Positions 35,248-45,536 are shown, counted from the first letter of the stretch. The stretch is 64,000 nucleotides of DNA from Roseivirga ehrenbergii (GCF_001593005.1 NZ_LQZQ01000052.1:23279-87278), one strand, 5' to 3'. The notes: generated from the sequence alone by a model not told the origin. Numbers and translations: made by a program.

Positions 35248-37437
35248 GTGGAGGAATTAAGAAAAAAATTAAAAGAAGTATTCGGTTACGATACCTTTAG
35301 AGGCAACCAAGAACCAGTCATAAAAAATATTCTCGCAGGTAAAAATACCTTCGTGATTATGCCCACTGGAGCGGGTAAATCAATGTGTTATCAGTTACCA
35401 GCGATTGTTAGGCCTGGAACGGCCATTGTAATATCGCCTTTGATTGCCCTGATGAAAAATCAGGTAGATCAAATGAATGCTGTGGGAATCAATGCCCGTT
35501 TCTTGAATTCGACTTTAACAAAAAGTCAGATCAACAAACTCAAAAAAGCAGTTCTCGCTGGAGAAGTAAAATTGCTTTATGTAGCACCAGAGTCGCTTAC
35601 TAAAGAAGAAAACGTAGAGTTTCTTAAGCAAGCGGACATTTCTTTTGCGGCCATTGATGAAGCCCACTGTATTTCTGAATGGGGACATGACTTTAGACCA
35701 GAATACCGCAGAATTAAAAGTATAATCGATCAGTTAGGAGATTTACCCATTATTGCGCTTACCGCTACAGCTACTCCAAAAGTACAGCTAGACATTCAGC
35801 GTAACCTGCAAATGGAAGAGGCCGACCTTTTCAAGTCGTCATTCAACCGCGAAAACCTTTATTACGAAGTTAGACCCAAGAAATCGATCAAAAAACAACT
35901 GATCAAGTTCATGAGGGAAAACAAAGGCAAATCGGGAATTATCTATTGCCTTAGTCGTAAAAAAGTAGAAGAAATTGCAAACTTTCTTCAAGTAAACGGC
36001 TTTAACGCCAGACCTTATCATGCAGGCTTCGATCCTGAGGTTCGAATAAAAAACCAAGATGATTTTCTTAATGAAGAAGTAGATGTAATTGTAGCTACCA
36101 TTGCTTTTGGAATGGGAATTGACAAACCCGATGTTAGGTTTGTTATCCACTACGATGTACCAAAATCACTTGAAGGCTATTACCAAGAAACTGGTCGTGC
36201 GGGTAGAGATGGCCTCGAAGGTCAGTGCATAATGTTCTACAGCTATTCAGACATTATGAAGCTGGAGAAATTCAACAAAGACAAGCCAGTTACTGAGAAA
36301 GAAAACTCCAAAATTCTGCTCGATGAAATGAGTTATTACTCGGAATCGACAGTGTGTAGGAGAAAACAATTGCTCCACTATTTTGGCGAAGAATACGATG
36401 ACACCCAATGTCGTGAAAGCGGCATGTGCGACAACTGTAAATATGAGCGCGAAGAATACGAAGCGCAAGATTATATCAAAACAGCCATTCAGGCTGTAAC
36501 CGAAACGGACGAAAGGTTTGGCTTAGGACACATTGTAAATGTAATTCGAGGCTCTCAGAATCAGTATATTAAAAGCTATAAGCACAACAAGCTTCCGGTT
36601 TTTGGAGCCGGAAAAACCCAAGAGGAAAGTTTCTGGAAATCTGTTGTACGCCAAACCTTACTTTATGAATTCTTGGCCAAAGACATTGAAAATGTTGGAG
36701 TTTTAAAGCTTACGCAAAAAGGAAAAGACTTCTTAAAAAACCCATATTCATTTAAGCTCACTAAAGATCACGATTTTAGTGATGTAGACTTGGGCGAAGA
36801 TGATGGCAATGAAGTGACCCACCAAACCACTACTGGTCAGTCGTACGATAAAGTACTCTTTGATTTGCTAAAAGCAGAACAACGAAAAGTAGCCAAAGAA
36901 CATGATTTACCGCCATACGCCATTGTTCAAGAGCCATCTTTACAAGAAATGGCTACCACTTATCCCACTACGGAAGAAGCACTGAGCAATGTAAATGGCA
37001 TTGGAATGGGTAAAGTGAAAAAATTTGGCGCGCCATTCCTTAAAATCATCAATAAGTACGTTGAAGACAACGACATTGATACGGAAGATGTGGTTGTGAT
37101 CAAATCGTCTGGTTCTAAATCCAAAAACAAAATCTATATCATTCAGCAGATCGATAGAAAAATTGATCTGGAAGAAGTAGCTGATATGAAAGGCTGGACC
37201 ATGGAGACTTTGTTGGACGAAATGGAAATTATTTGTTTTTCAGGCACCAAGCTTAACCTTGATTACTATTTGGAAGAAATCATGGATGAAGATCGTGAAG
37301 AAGACATTCTCGATTACTTCTTAAATGCTGAAAGTGATGATATTCAGTTGGCGCTTGAGGAATTCGCAGATGAAGACGTTTCTGAAGAAGACCTTCGTTT
37401 GGTGAGAATAAAATTCCATTCAGAATACGCAAATTAA
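35248..37437 (+). CDS. recQ: ATP-dependent DNA helicase RecQ
   Basis: A 729-residue 3'-5' helicase of recombination and repair. Order: helicase core with Walker A MPTGAGKSMCYQLPA (about 38-52), DEAH box IDEAHCISEWGHDFRPEY, motif VI QETGRAGRDG; the RQC zinc site (CRRKQLLHYFG..CRESGMCDNCK, four Cys about 371-399), winged helix; HRDC domain (about 530-605: LFDLLKAEQRKVAKEHDLPPYAI); then an extra acidic C-terminal helical region (about 625-729) usual in Bacteroidota RecQ. The start is GTG at 35248. A near-consensus TATATTTA (35232-35239) lies just upstream. It is 32 bases before purD. Confidence 0.95.
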   Translation: MEELRKKLKEVFGYDTFRGNQEPVIKNILAGKNTFVIMPTGAGKSMCYQLPAIVRPGTAIVISPLIALMKNQVDQMNAVGINARFLNSTLTKSQINKLKKAVLAGEVKLLYVAPESLTKEENVEFLKQADISFAAIDEAHCISEWGHDFRPEYRRIKSIIDQLGDLPIIALTATATPKVQLDIQRNLQMEEADLFKSSFNRENLYYEVRPKKSIKKQLIKFMRENKGKSGIIYCLSRKKVEEIANFLQVNGFNARPYHAGFDPEVRIKNQDDFLNEEVDVIVATIAFGMGIDKPDVRFVIHYDVPKSLEGYYQETGRAGRDGLEGQCIMFYSYSDIMKLEKFNKDKPVTEKENSKILLDEMSYYSESTVCRRKQLLHYFGEEYDDTQCRESGMCDNCKYEREEYEAQDYIKTAIQAVTETDERFGLGHIVNVIRGSQNQYIKSYKHNKLPVFGAGKTQEESFWKSVVRQTLLYEFLAKDIENVGVLKLTQKGKDFLKNPYSFKLTKDHDFSDVDLGEDDGNEVTHQTTTGQSYDKVLFDLLKAEQRKVAKEHDLPPYAIVQEPSLQEMATTYPTTEEALSNVNGIGMGKVKKFGAPFLKIINKYVEDNDIDTEDVVVIKSSGSKSKNKIYIIQQIDRKIDLEEVADMKGWTMETLLDEMEIICFSGTKLNLDYYLEEIMDEDREEDILDYFLNAESDDIQLALEEFADEDVSEEDLRLVRIKFHSEYAN

Positions 37438-37469
37438 TTACCTTTACCGCTTCAAAAACTTCAAATTTC

Positions 37470-38759
37470 ATGAACATTCTTGTGTTGGGCAGTGGCGGAC
37501 GCGAACATGCTTTTGCTTGGAAAATCTCGCAAAGCCCACGTTGTAATAAACTGTTTGTTGCCCCTGGAAATGCAGGTACAGCAAGCATTGCCGAAAACGT
37601 AAATATTAAAGTAACCGATTTTAAAACCATCGGTGAATTTGTAATAGAAAACCAGATTGACTTAGTAGTTGTTGGGCCAGAAGACCCTTTGGTAAATGGC
37701 ATTCGTGATTATTTTGAAAAAGACAGTCAGCTTAAGAATGTGCTATTGGTTGGGCCAGGAGCCGCTGGTGCTCAATTGGAAGGCAGTAAAGACTTCTCGA
37801 AAGACTTCATGAATCGCCATGGGGTTCCAACTGCAAAGTCTAAAACCTTTACTATTGACACCCTGGAAGAAGGACTCAATTACGTTTCGAGTCACCCAAC
37901 ACCTATCGTGTTAAAAGCTGATGGTTTGGCTGCAGGTAAGGGAGTAATTATTTCCGAAACCGCAGAACACGCTCGTGAAACGCTAAAAGAAATGCTGGTA
38001 GATGCCAAGTTTGGTGAAGCATCAAGTCGCGTAGTAGTTGAGCAGTTTTTACACGGAATCGAGCTGTCAGTTTTCGTATTGAGCGATGGCTCTAACTATA
38101 AAATTCTTCCCGAGGCCAAAGATTATAAACGCATTGGAGAGAAAGATACGGGTTTAAATACTGGAGGAATGGGTGCCATTTCACCTGTCCCTTTCGCTAC
38201 CAAAGAGTTTTTAACTAAGGTAGAAGAGAGAGTGATTAAGCCAACCATCAATGGTTTGAAACAAGAAGGCATCGACTACAAAGGCTTCCTTTTCATCGGT
38301 TTAATGAATATGGAAGGTGAGCCTTACGTAATTGAATATAACGTTCGAATGGGCGACCCCGAAACGCAGTCCGTATTGTCTAGAATCGACTCTGATCTAT
38401 TAGAGATTTTAGAAGGTTCAGCCAATGGAACTCTCCATAAAAAGAGCTTCAGTGTTAGCCCTCAAACGGCTACTACTGTGGTAATGGTGGCAGGCGGTTA
38501 TCCTGAAGCTTATGAAAAAGGCAAAGAAATTTCAGGAATTGAAATGGTAAATGAGGCCACTGTTTTTCATGCAGGAACTCAACTGAACGCTTCTAACCAA
38601 GTATTGACCAATGGCGGTAGAGTATTGGCGGTTACAGGCATGGGCGCATCGGTAGAAAAAGCCCTTGAAAATGCGTATAATGGGGTGAACAAAATTTCTT
38701 GGCAAGACGAATATCACAGAACCGATATTGGCCAAGACATTTTGAAATTATTAAAATAA
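37470..38759 (+). CDS. purD: Phosphoribosylamine-glycine ligase
   Basis: Second enzyme of purine synthesis: ATP-grasp ligase joining glycine to phosphoribosylamine; 429 residues. Motifs: MNILVLGSGGREHAFAWKI (N-domain), VVVGPEDPLVNGI, the ATP-grasp stretch PIVLKADGLAAGKGVII (about 146-162), LNTGGMGAISPVP and EYNVRMGDPETQ (metal ligands, about 290-301). All are intact. It follows recQ at 32 bases and precedes ricT by 34, probably in one plus-strand transcript. Confidence 0.96.
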   Translation: MNILVLGSGGREHAFAWKISQSPRCNKLFVAPGNAGTASIAENVNIKVTDFKTIGEFVIENQIDLVVVGPEDPLVNGIRDYFEKDSQLKNVLLVGPGAAGAQLEGSKDFSKDFMNRHGVPTAKSKTFTIDTLEEGLNYVSSHPTPIVLKADGLAAGKGVIISETAEHARETLKEMLVDAKFGEASSRVVVEQFLHGIELSVFVLSDGSNYKILPEAKDYKRIGEKDTGLNTGGMGAISPVPFATKEFLTKVEERVIKPTINGLKQEGIDYKGFLFIGLMNMEGEPYVIEYNVRMGDPETQSVLSRIDSDLLEILEGSANGTLHKKSFSVSPQTATTVVMVAGGYPEAYEKGKEISGIEMVNEATVFHAGTQLNASNQVLTNGGRVLAVTGMGASVEKALENAYNGVNKISWQDEYHRTDIGQDILKLLK

Positions 38760-38793
38760 CGATTTAACGGCCGAAAGGTCTTAAATATAATAT

Positions 38794-39984
38794 ATGAGCT
38801 GTAGTTGTGGAGTAAGTACCGAAGGGGAAGTCTCTGGCTGCAACAATAACGGAGGCTGTTCAACCGGGGGTTGTAACAAAATGAATGTCTTCGACTGGCT
38901 GTCCAATATGGACATGCCCGCTGTAGACACTTTCGATATTGTAGAGGTTAGATTCAAAAACGGCAGAAAGGAATTCTTCCGTAATACAGATAACATAGAT
39001 TTTGTTACTGGCGATGCCGTTATTGTAGATGTACCAAGTGGCCACCATTTGGGTTATGTTTCTATGCAGGGCGAACTGGTAAGGCTCCAAATGCAAAAGA
39101 AAAAAGTAGCCAACAACGATGAAATCAAGAAGATTTATCGAAAAGCTACGCTCAAAGACCTTGAAAAATATGACAGCGTAAGAAAGCGCGACATGCCTAC
39201 CATGTTCCGTACTCGTCAAATTATTCAAGACCAGAAACTGAACATGAAACTCACCGATGTTGAGTTTCAGGCAGACAATACAAAAGCTACTTTTTACTAT
39301 TCAGCAGAAGATCGCGTTGACTTTAGAGAACTGATCAAAGTTTTGGCCAGTGAATTCAAAATCCGTGTCGAAATGAAACAAATCAGCCTTAGGCAAGAGG
39401 CGGGTCGTTTGGGCGGAATAGGCTCTTGCGGAAGAGAATTGTGCTGCTCTACCTGGCTGAACGAATTTAAAAGTGTGAGCACCAGTGCTGCTCGTTACCA
39501 AAACCTAAGCTTAAACCCGGGCAAACTTTCTGGGCAGTGTGGCCGACTAAAGTGTTGCCTCAACTACGAGCTTGAAACTTATATGGAAGCTTTGGAAGAT
39601 ATTCCAGAAGTGACCAAGCTAAAAACTAAGGTAGGAGATGCCAAGCTTCAAAAAACAGACATTTTCAGAAAAATCATGTGGTTTGGCTACGATGGCGAAA
39701 ACACTTGGCACCCTATTGATGCCCATAGAGTGGCTGAGATAAAAGAAATGAATGAAAAAGGGGTGATTCCTGAAACCCTGACCTTAGACGAACTTGAGAT
39801 TAAAGATTTGAGCGATGTGGGCATTAACCGCGACCTTGAAAAAATGGACAAAAAGTTCAAGCAAAAAGACAAGGGAACAAATAATCCAGGAGGTAAAAAG
39901 AGAAACCTTAACTCCAAAAACAGAAATAGGAGTAACAAGAATAGAAGCCGAAATAAGAACAAAAATAACAGGCCAGAAAAATGA
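38794..39984 (+). CDS. ricT: RicT/YaaT-type PSP1 domain protein
   Basis: A 396-residue PSP1-domain protein. The N-terminus is unusually rich in cysteine (C3, C5, C16, C22 and C27 within MSCSCG..GGCSTGGCNK), suggesting an Fe-S or zinc site. The PSP1 core (about 45-240) contains GSCGRELCCSTWL and GQCGRLKCCLNYE, two further Cys pairs that in Bacillus RicT (YaaT) bind an Fe-S cluster with RicA and RicF. The last 60 residues are Lys/Asn/Arg-rich and likely disordered. Its stop overlaps the gldH start (ATGA); this ricT-gldH order is common in gliding Bacteroidota. Confidence 0.88.
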   Translation: MSCSCGVSTEGEVSGCNNNGGCSTGGCNKMNVFDWLSNMDMPAVDTFDIVEVRFKNGRKEFFRNTDNIDFVTGDAVIVDVPSGHHLGYVSMQGELVRLQMQKKKVANNDEIKKIYRKATLKDLEKYDSVRKRDMPTMFRTRQIIQDQKLNMKLTDVEFQADNTKATFYYSAEDRVDFRELIKVLASEFKIRVEMKQISLRQEAGRLGGIGSCGRELCCSTWLNEFKSVSTSAARYQNLSLNPGKLSGQCGRLKCCLNYELETYMEALEDIPEVTKLKTKVGDAKLQKTDIFRKIMWFGYDGENTWHPIDAHRVAEIKEMNEKGVIPETLTLDELEIKDLSDVGINRDLEKMDKKFKQKDKGTNNPGGKKRNLNSKNRNRSNKNRSRNKNKNNRPEK

Positions 39985-40451
39985 GACGAGTACAATGGCT
40001 TTGCCTGTTAACTTTGGTGGCCGCATTAAGCGCCTGCGATCGGTACAAAATTTACGAAGAGGTGTATGATTTTGAGGCTGCCGTCTGGAATATGGATACC
40101 ATACCTGAATTCGAGTTTAAAATTGAAGACAGCCAACCCAAAAGAATACTGTTGAACGTTCGTAATTCAATTGATTTTAAATCTCAAAACCTCTACCTCA
40201 CTTATTACTTGCTGAACGAACAAGGCACAGAAATCAAGTCTGAGTTAATCAATATTCAATTGTTTGACCCCATTACAGGAAAGCCATCTGGCAAAGGCAA
40301 TAGCATTTTTCAACACGAAATAGAGATTCTTCCTGCCTACACCTTTCCCAAAACAGGGGCCTACAAAATAAAAGTAGCCCAATATATGCGCGAAGCTAAC
40401 TTGCAGGAAATTCCATCTGTGGGGGTTCGGGTGGAGGAAGCTGCGAATTAG
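39981..40451 (+). CDS. gldH: Gliding motility lipoprotein GldH
   Basis: A 156-residue lipoprotein: signal with lipobox LSAC, lipidated C19, then a beta-rich domain (about 25-150, FEAAVWNMDTIPEFEFKIED; LYLTYYLLNEQG; GNSIFQHEIEILPAYTFPKTGAYKI). In Flavobacterium, GldH is needed for gliding and works with the type IX secretion machinery, in the cell envelope. Its start is coupled to ricT by a four-base overlap. Its stop overlaps, tail to tail, the stop of the helicase gene (TTAG shared), with no terminator between them. Confidence 0.88.
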   Translation: MRRVQWLCLLTLVAALSACDRYKIYEEVYDFEAAVWNMDTIPEFEFKIEDSQPKRILLNVRNSIDFKSQNLYLTYYLLNEQGTEIKSELINIQLFDPITGKPSGKGNSIFQHEIEILPAYTFPKTGAYKIKVAQYMREANLQEIPSVGVRVEEAAN

Positions 40452-43400
40452 TTTGATTCTTGAACCGCCTCCACCAAACGGCCTATATTCTCTTTTACGA
40501 CTTGAGGGTTCTGCCAAAAATTTCGGCTATGCACAAACCTGTATTTCCATTCTTTCGACTCTAATAGAAATGGCTTGTAAACAAAACTGTCCTTAACCGT
40601 AGCGCTTTCATAAAATACGTTATCGTCTGTCATTAAAACACCTTTGTATTTCCCCCTCCACTTTAAAGAAAGGTCGGCAAAAGGAAGTTCCTCGGTGAAT
40701 TTTATGGGGAAGTCTTTCTCCCAATCTTTCAGTTTATTTTTCAAATACCAATCTTGGCCAAAGGCTTTTGAGGTATTGACAGTGGGTTCATATTCGCCTT
40801 CGGATACTTTTTTGGCATATTCCAAATAAGCCTTGAGTAGCTTTGAGCCTTCATTTTTTAACTGACTTACCTTCATTTCTTCTGGCAGTAAAGAAGTTAC
40901 AATCATTACCTTTTCCTTCGCTCTTGTAATGGCCACATTCAACCGATTCTCTCCGCCAGCCATATTGAGGCTGCCAAAATGTAGGTTGATTTTGCCTTTC
41001 ACATCACGCCCGTAAGCCGTGGAGAAAATGATAATGTCACGTTCATCCCCCTGAACGTTCTCGATGTTCTTCACAAAAAGCCCTTCCCAATCATTGAGTC
41101 CGTGCTCTTCAATTTTATCTTGAATCAAATGCTGCTGGCTCACATTGAAAGTAACCACCCCTACCGATTTAGATGTGTCACTCTTCTTGAGTTGAAGGAG
41201 CAATTCAATTACTTTGTCAGCTTCAAGAATATTGGTTTGCTTTTCCCAAAGCCCATCCATTTTGATGAAATCAATGGCAGGTTTCGAATCATTGATTTGA
41301 TTAAAATGAGGAAGCATCTGAAGCTTGCCTTTATAGAAATGTTGGTTCGAAAAATCAATCAAAGCCAGTGACTGACTTCTGTAATGGCCTTGAAGCTGCA
41401 CTTGCATTAAGAATTTGCTTGCCAATTCTAAAAGCGATTCTACTTCCAGTGCCATCTCCTCCGATTCTTCTTCCCACTTTACTCTGTATAAATCATTCGG
41501 CCTCAATTGCTGACTGTCGCCAGCAATGACCAATTGCTTTCCTCTATAAATAGCAGGTAAGCCCCTTTCTGAAAAGCACTGACTGGCTTCGTCAAAAATG
41601 ACCAAATCGAAAAAGCTTTCCATAGGAAAAATGGCCGAAACGGATTCTGGTGAGGCCATCCAACAAGGCATCAAAGAAAAAATATCCTCCGAAAAATGAT
41701 TGATCAATTTTCTCAAAGGCCAAATCTGTCGCTTTTTATTTACCTGATGCTCAAGGTCCCGATAGGTGATCATATTGTTCAGGCGATTGTACTCCGCAGG
41801 CTCGTAGGTTTTTTCTCTCGCTTTTTGAAGCAAAATTTGAGTGCTCGTTTCCAGTTTCTGCGCCTCGGCATCCTGAAGATCGCTAATCATCTGCTCAAAT
41901 TTTAAAGTAGATACCGACCTCAAAATCGGATGTTTACTTTCAATATGATCGATCCAAGCCAAGCGCAAGCTATTATCGAAAATGGCGATGTATTCTGCAG
42001 TGGTTCTTGTGCCCAATTCTTCCAACCTTTTAAGCCCAGAAAGCCGAGCCTCTGTTAATGAGCTTTTGATTTGATCCATCTCGCAGATAGAATCGAAATC
42101 GCGCTTGAGTGTTCGCTTTAGTTGGGAAAGAAAATCGGAAGGAAGAAGCAGCTGGTCTATCTGCACCGGAAGAATATACTTATTCCACGCTTCCCTCTTT
42201 TTGGGTAAATCCTTTAGGGTGGTGCGAATGGCCTTTATTCTTGACTTTATTTCTTTGGCTGTAAGTTTATTTACAGGGAAATACTCTTTGAAATTAGTAA
42301 AGGAAGCAAAAATCAACTTGGCCCTTAGTGCCATTTCTAGCTGATCAATCCATGTATTTAAATCTTCCTGTTGAAAAGAATTAGGCACCGCTTCGATCCA
42401 AACAACCGATTTGATTTTTGTAATTTGATGTTGCAGGTTCAAGCGGTTATCAATGCGTTGATCTAGAATTTTGAAATCTTCCTTGGTATTGGAAAGCCCA
42501 TTGGCCACAAGAATTCTCGCCAATCGGATTTTCTCTTTGGAAAAACTCCACTTAATAGACCTAATAATCGATCTTCGAGCATTTGCCCTTTTCTTCAATA
42601 AAGTCTGAACCTCTCCAAGTGCTTTGGTTTCTAAACTCTTCTCTACCCCTTCGCCTTCAAAACATTTATTGATCAAAACCCTATTGTTGGCCAACCAAAG
42701 CAAGTCGCTCTCCTTATTCGGAACACCAATCATGGGTTTTAGCAGGGCATAAATCTTTTCGTTTTTCAGGTATTCATTAAAGTCTTTGAGCTTGTCTAAA
42801 TTTTCAGCCATTCTTCGGCAGGTGTCATAATCTACCTTTTCCTCCACTATGGCCGACACTTCCCCTGCCAATCGACTGGTTTCTACAGGAATCTCATCTA
42901 GGTATTCCAGCATTTTCTTGAGGTCTTGAACCTTAAAAGAAGAGAAGTCAACCCTTTCAGACCAAGGATGCCCCTCCACATTTAATTTCTGCGCATACTC
43001 AAAATAACGCGTCATTTCCTTTTCAAACTGATTGCCTCGGAAATCAATTTGGTTGTACTCTTGCACCAAAGGAATGGACTCCATTTCGGGGTCAGAAGTG
43101 AGGTACAATTCCTTTACAGAAAGGCCACTTTCGGTGTCATCAAACAGCGCCTTCTTATAATCTTCGAGTGTATCGGTTACATCATCAATGGTTCGGCTGG
43201 CCTGCTTAAACGCACGATCGAGTTGAATGGCGTCTAAGTTGGTATTGTTCCTTTTATATTCATTCAGTCGAGAAATTTGGTTCGAAATTTTCGAGTAAAT
43301 CTCTTTCCGATCATTCTTGAAATCATGCACCAAGCCAACAAAATCAGTGATGTCCTTTGCTTTAAGGCGTTCATATACCACATCTAAAGCCGCTCGTTTC

Positions 43401-44452
43401 TGGCTTACCAAAAGTACTTTCCTTCCTCTGGCCATGTAGTCGGCCATCAGGTTACAAATCAATTGTGATTTTCCGGTACCCGGAGGCCCTTGCACTACAA
43501 TTGAATTTCCCTTTTTAACCGCCTTGATTGCGTTTTCTTGAAAGACATCCTTTCTGAAAGGAGTGAAAGTTTCCTCTTCTTTTACCTTATCCAGAAAGTA
43601 TCGGTACGGATCAAAGTCGGCTCCAAAGTCATTTTGTTCTGAAAGGTTTTTCTGAGCGAAGAATTCTTCCAGCGAATCCACTTTTAGATTGGCCAGCATA
43701 TGTTCGTAATCTGGCATAAGGTAAGAATCGGCTTGAGGAAAAATGCCTAATACAGCTTCTGAAACCAAGTTGAGTTTACCGAGGTCATTATCTTTTTCAA
43801 ATCCAGCTTTTGAAAATTCAGCAAATGGATTCAGTTTATCGGCATAAATAGCGCTTCCGAATCGAATACTGATTTTGCTTTCTTCGAGCAAATCATACAG
43901 GCTGGTTCTGAACACGGTACTTCCCTTTTCAAAATCATCAAAAGACCTTTCGAGCAAATCTTCATCAAGGCTTACATTATTAAAATGGGCATAAGCCATT
44001 AAAAAGCTTTTGTTCAATGTTACGTTCACATCCGTTCTTGGCTTTAGACTCCACTCATTGTCTTTCATTTCCAGATTCACTGGAAAGAAAATAAGTGGGG
44101 CTCGAACGATGGAGCCATCGTTAAATTTGCCCTGCACAAAGGGCCAACCAACATACAAATCCTTTCCTCCTGTTTCATCAAAAAGGAACTGCTCCCTCCT
44201 TTTCACTTTTCTCAATCGGGTAGCCAGCTGGTTAGACCGCGCATCTCTAGCGTCTGAATTTGGAATAAGCGGAATGGAGGTTTTCTGGGCAATAATATCT
44301 TCTATAATCCGAAAAGAAGGCTTTAAGTCCATATGATCAAAATCGTGGAGATCGATGAACTGATCGGACAAAAGCTTGAGCAACACCAGCGAGCGGTTGT
44401 TCGCTGAAAGGTTTGTCAATCGCCTGAGGTAGGATTGCAAAATGTGCTGCAT
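40448..44452 (-). CDS. DUF4011-type superfamily I helicase with a degenerate nuclease-like C-terminus
   Basis: A 1334-residue protein. Residues 1-130 match the start of DUF4011 proteins (YLRRLTNLSANNRSLVLLKL; FPVNLEM). The SF1 helicase is split by a long coiled-coil-rich insert (about 400-900): Walker A QGPPGTGKSQL (321-331), then Walker B IFDEASQCF (about 950), AGDSQQLRPND (about 980), YRSQSLALIDFSN, VQGDERDIIIFSTAYGRD (about 1136) and LNVAITRAKEK (about 1174). The final 100 residues align in layout with the MTES_1575-type restriction-endonuclease fold but lack the IExD-like active-site residues. Relatives often occur near defence genes; here the nearest is the restriction-like pair 5 kb away. 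Function is unproven. Confidence 0.82.
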   Translation of the reverse strand: MQHILQSYLRRLTNLSANNRSLVLLKLLSDQFIDLHDFDHMDLKPSFRIIEDIIAQKTSIPLIPNSDARDARSNQLATRLRKVKRREQFLFDETGGKDLYVGWPFVQGKFNDGSIVRAPLIFFPVNLEMKDNEWSLKPRTDVNVTLNKSFLMAYAHFNNVSLDEDLLERSFDDFEKGSTVFRTSLYDLLEESKISIRFGSAIYADKLNPFAEFSKAGFEKDNDLGKLNLVSEAVLGIFPQADSYLMPDYEHMLANLKVDSLEEFFAQKNLSEQNDFGADFDPYRYFLDKVKEEETFTPFRKDVFQENAIKAVKKGNSIVVQGPPGTGKSQLICNLMADYMARGRKVLLVSQKRAALDVVYERLKAKDITDFVGLVHDFKNDRKEIYSKISNQISRLNEYKRNNTNLDAIQLDRAFKQASRTIDDVTDTLEDYKKALFDDTESGLSVKELYLTSDPEMESIPLVQEYNQIDFRGNQFEKEMTRYFEYAQKLNVEGHPWSERVDFSSFKVQDLKKMLEYLDEIPVETSRLAGEVSAIVEEKVDYDTCRRMAENLDKLKDFNEYLKNEKIYALLKPMIGVPNKESDLLWLANNRVLINKCFEGEGVEKSLETKALGEVQTLLKKRANARRSIIRSIKWSFSKEKIRLARILVANGLSNTKEDFKILDQRIDNRLNLQHQITKIKSVVWIEAVPNSFQQEDLNTWIDQLEMALRAKLIFASFTNFKEYFPVNKLTAKEIKSRIKAIRTTLKDLPKKREAWNKYILPVQIDQLLLPSDFLSQLKRTLKRDFDSICEMDQIKSSLTEARLSGLKRLEELGTRTTAEYIAIFDNSLRLAWIDHIESKHPILRSVSTLKFEQMISDLQDAEAQKLETSTQILLQKAREKTYEPAEYNRLNNMITYRDLEHQVNKKRQIWPLRKLINHFSEDIFSLMPCWMASPESVSAIFPMESFFDLVIFDEASQCFSERGLPAIYRGKQLVIAGDSQQLRPNDLYRVKWEEESEEMALEVESLLELASKFLMQVQLQGHYRSQSLALIDFSNQHFYKGKLQMLPHFNQINDSKPAIDFIKMDGLWEKQTNILEADKVIELLLQLKKSDTSKSVGVVTFNVSQQHLIQDKIEEHGLNDWEGLFVKNIENVQGDERDIIIFSTAYGRDVKGKINLHFGSLNMAGGENRLNVAITRAKEKVMIVTSLLPEEMKVSQLKNEGSKLLKAYLEYAKKVSEGEYEPTVNTSKAFGQDWYLKNKLKDWEKDFPIKFTEELPFADLSLKWRGKYKGVLMTDDNVFYESATVKDSFVYKPFLLESKEWKYRFVHSRNFWQNPQVVKENIGRLVEAVQESN

Positions 44453-44506
44453 AAACGAATTTAAGAATTAGTCTTTGGTTCGGGTAAAATCGGTGGTTCT
44501 TTATTC

Positions 44507-44548
44507 AAAAAAAGAATGCTGGGAAAAGCATTTTATTCTTTCCAGCAT
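44507..44548 (-). terminator. Intrinsic terminator after the methyltransferase gene
   Basis: On the minus strand ATGCTGGAAAG pairs with CTTTTCCCAGCAT (one bulged base), followed by TCTTTTTTT. It lies between the methyltransferase stop (44573) and the helicase start (44452). Confidence 0.75.
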
Positions 44549-44572
44549 CAATAAAAAAAGTCTAGATAAGAA

Positions 44573-45283
44573 TTATTTGTATTCCTTAGGAATCATTCTG
44601 ACCAAATACTGATCGTTTTCGTCTTTATGGAGGTAGTATAAAAACCAACCACACTCTTCAGCAATGTCGGCAAGGGTATCTTCATCAATATATACCCAAT
44701 CAAACCACTCCCCTTTTTCGCCTTGGTATTCGTATTGAAAGCTTACTTCGCCATAGTATTTGTCCGTTGGTATATTTTGTCCCTCATACAAATATTTAAT
44801 GTCTGAAGTGTCAAAAATCAACTGTCCTTCAGGTTTTAATAAGGTTTTGGCATGATCTAAAAATGTTTTCAATCGGTTGAGTTTACCCACCATGCCTATA
44901 CCATTCATCAGTAGAATTATGGTATCGTATTTCTTTTGGTTGAATTTGAAATAATCCGCTTGAATGGCGTTTTTCAGGCCATCTTTTTTCATTAAGTCTA
45001 CGGCATGGCTTGAGGTATCGATAGCGGTAACCTTCTTACCCATTTGTTGCAATACTAAGGCGTGGCATCCTGTTCCTGCACCCACATCCAGGATGTCGCC
45101 ATCGGCAATAGAAAGTGCCATTTGCTCCATTTCTGGCATCTCTTCATAGCTTCTAAAAAAATACCAAACAGGCATTTCTTCCGACTCACCATAAGAGGTA
45201 TTAAGTATGAGAGATTGATCTTCTACTCCAGCGTGAAAATCGTTGAGTGCCTTTCCGTAAACATCCATGGCATAAAAGTACAT
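44573..45283 (-). CDS. Class I SAM-dependent methyltransferase (Methyltransf_25-like)
   Basis: A 236-residue cytoplasmic methyltransferase. Motif I is DILDVGAGTGCHALVLQQMG (about 63-82), then VTAIDTSSHAVDL, the motif IV region YDTIILLMNGIGMVG and LLKPEGQLIFDTSDI. The substrate is unknown; the nearest relatives are small-molecule methyltransferases. Two starts are possible, ATG at 45283 (used here) and ATG at 45268 (MDVYGKAL); neither has a good ribosome-binding site. The transcript ends at its own terminator. Confidence 0.83.
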   Translation of the reverse strand: MYFYAMDVYGKALNDFHAGVEDQSLILNTSYGESEEMPVWYFFRSYEEMPEMEQMALSIADGDILDVGAGTGCHALVLQQMGKKVTAIDTSSHAVDLMKKDGLKNAIQADYFKFNQKKYDTIILLMNGIGMVGKLNRLKTFLDHAKTLLKPEGQLIFDTSDIKYLYEGQNIPTDKYYGEVSFQYEYQGEKGEWFDWVYIDEDTLADIAEECGWFLYYLHKDENDQYLVRMIPKEYK

Positions 45284-45536
45284 TAAGAAAATGAAAGGAC
45301 TGAATATTCAGAATTTCATCACAATAAAAATTGGCCTCTTCTATTCTTCTTTGTCCGCACATGCAGGCTCTTATAGTTTCAGTTTTGAAGACTATCCTTT
45401 CTGATATTCACATTTTTGAACACAATAATCATATATAATTAAACTCAGGAATTAGTGTACCAAAACCATTCACACCAAAAAATGAGGTGCGTAAATAATT
45501 TGAATTTATAAGTCTACCAACAATACCCACCTTTGT

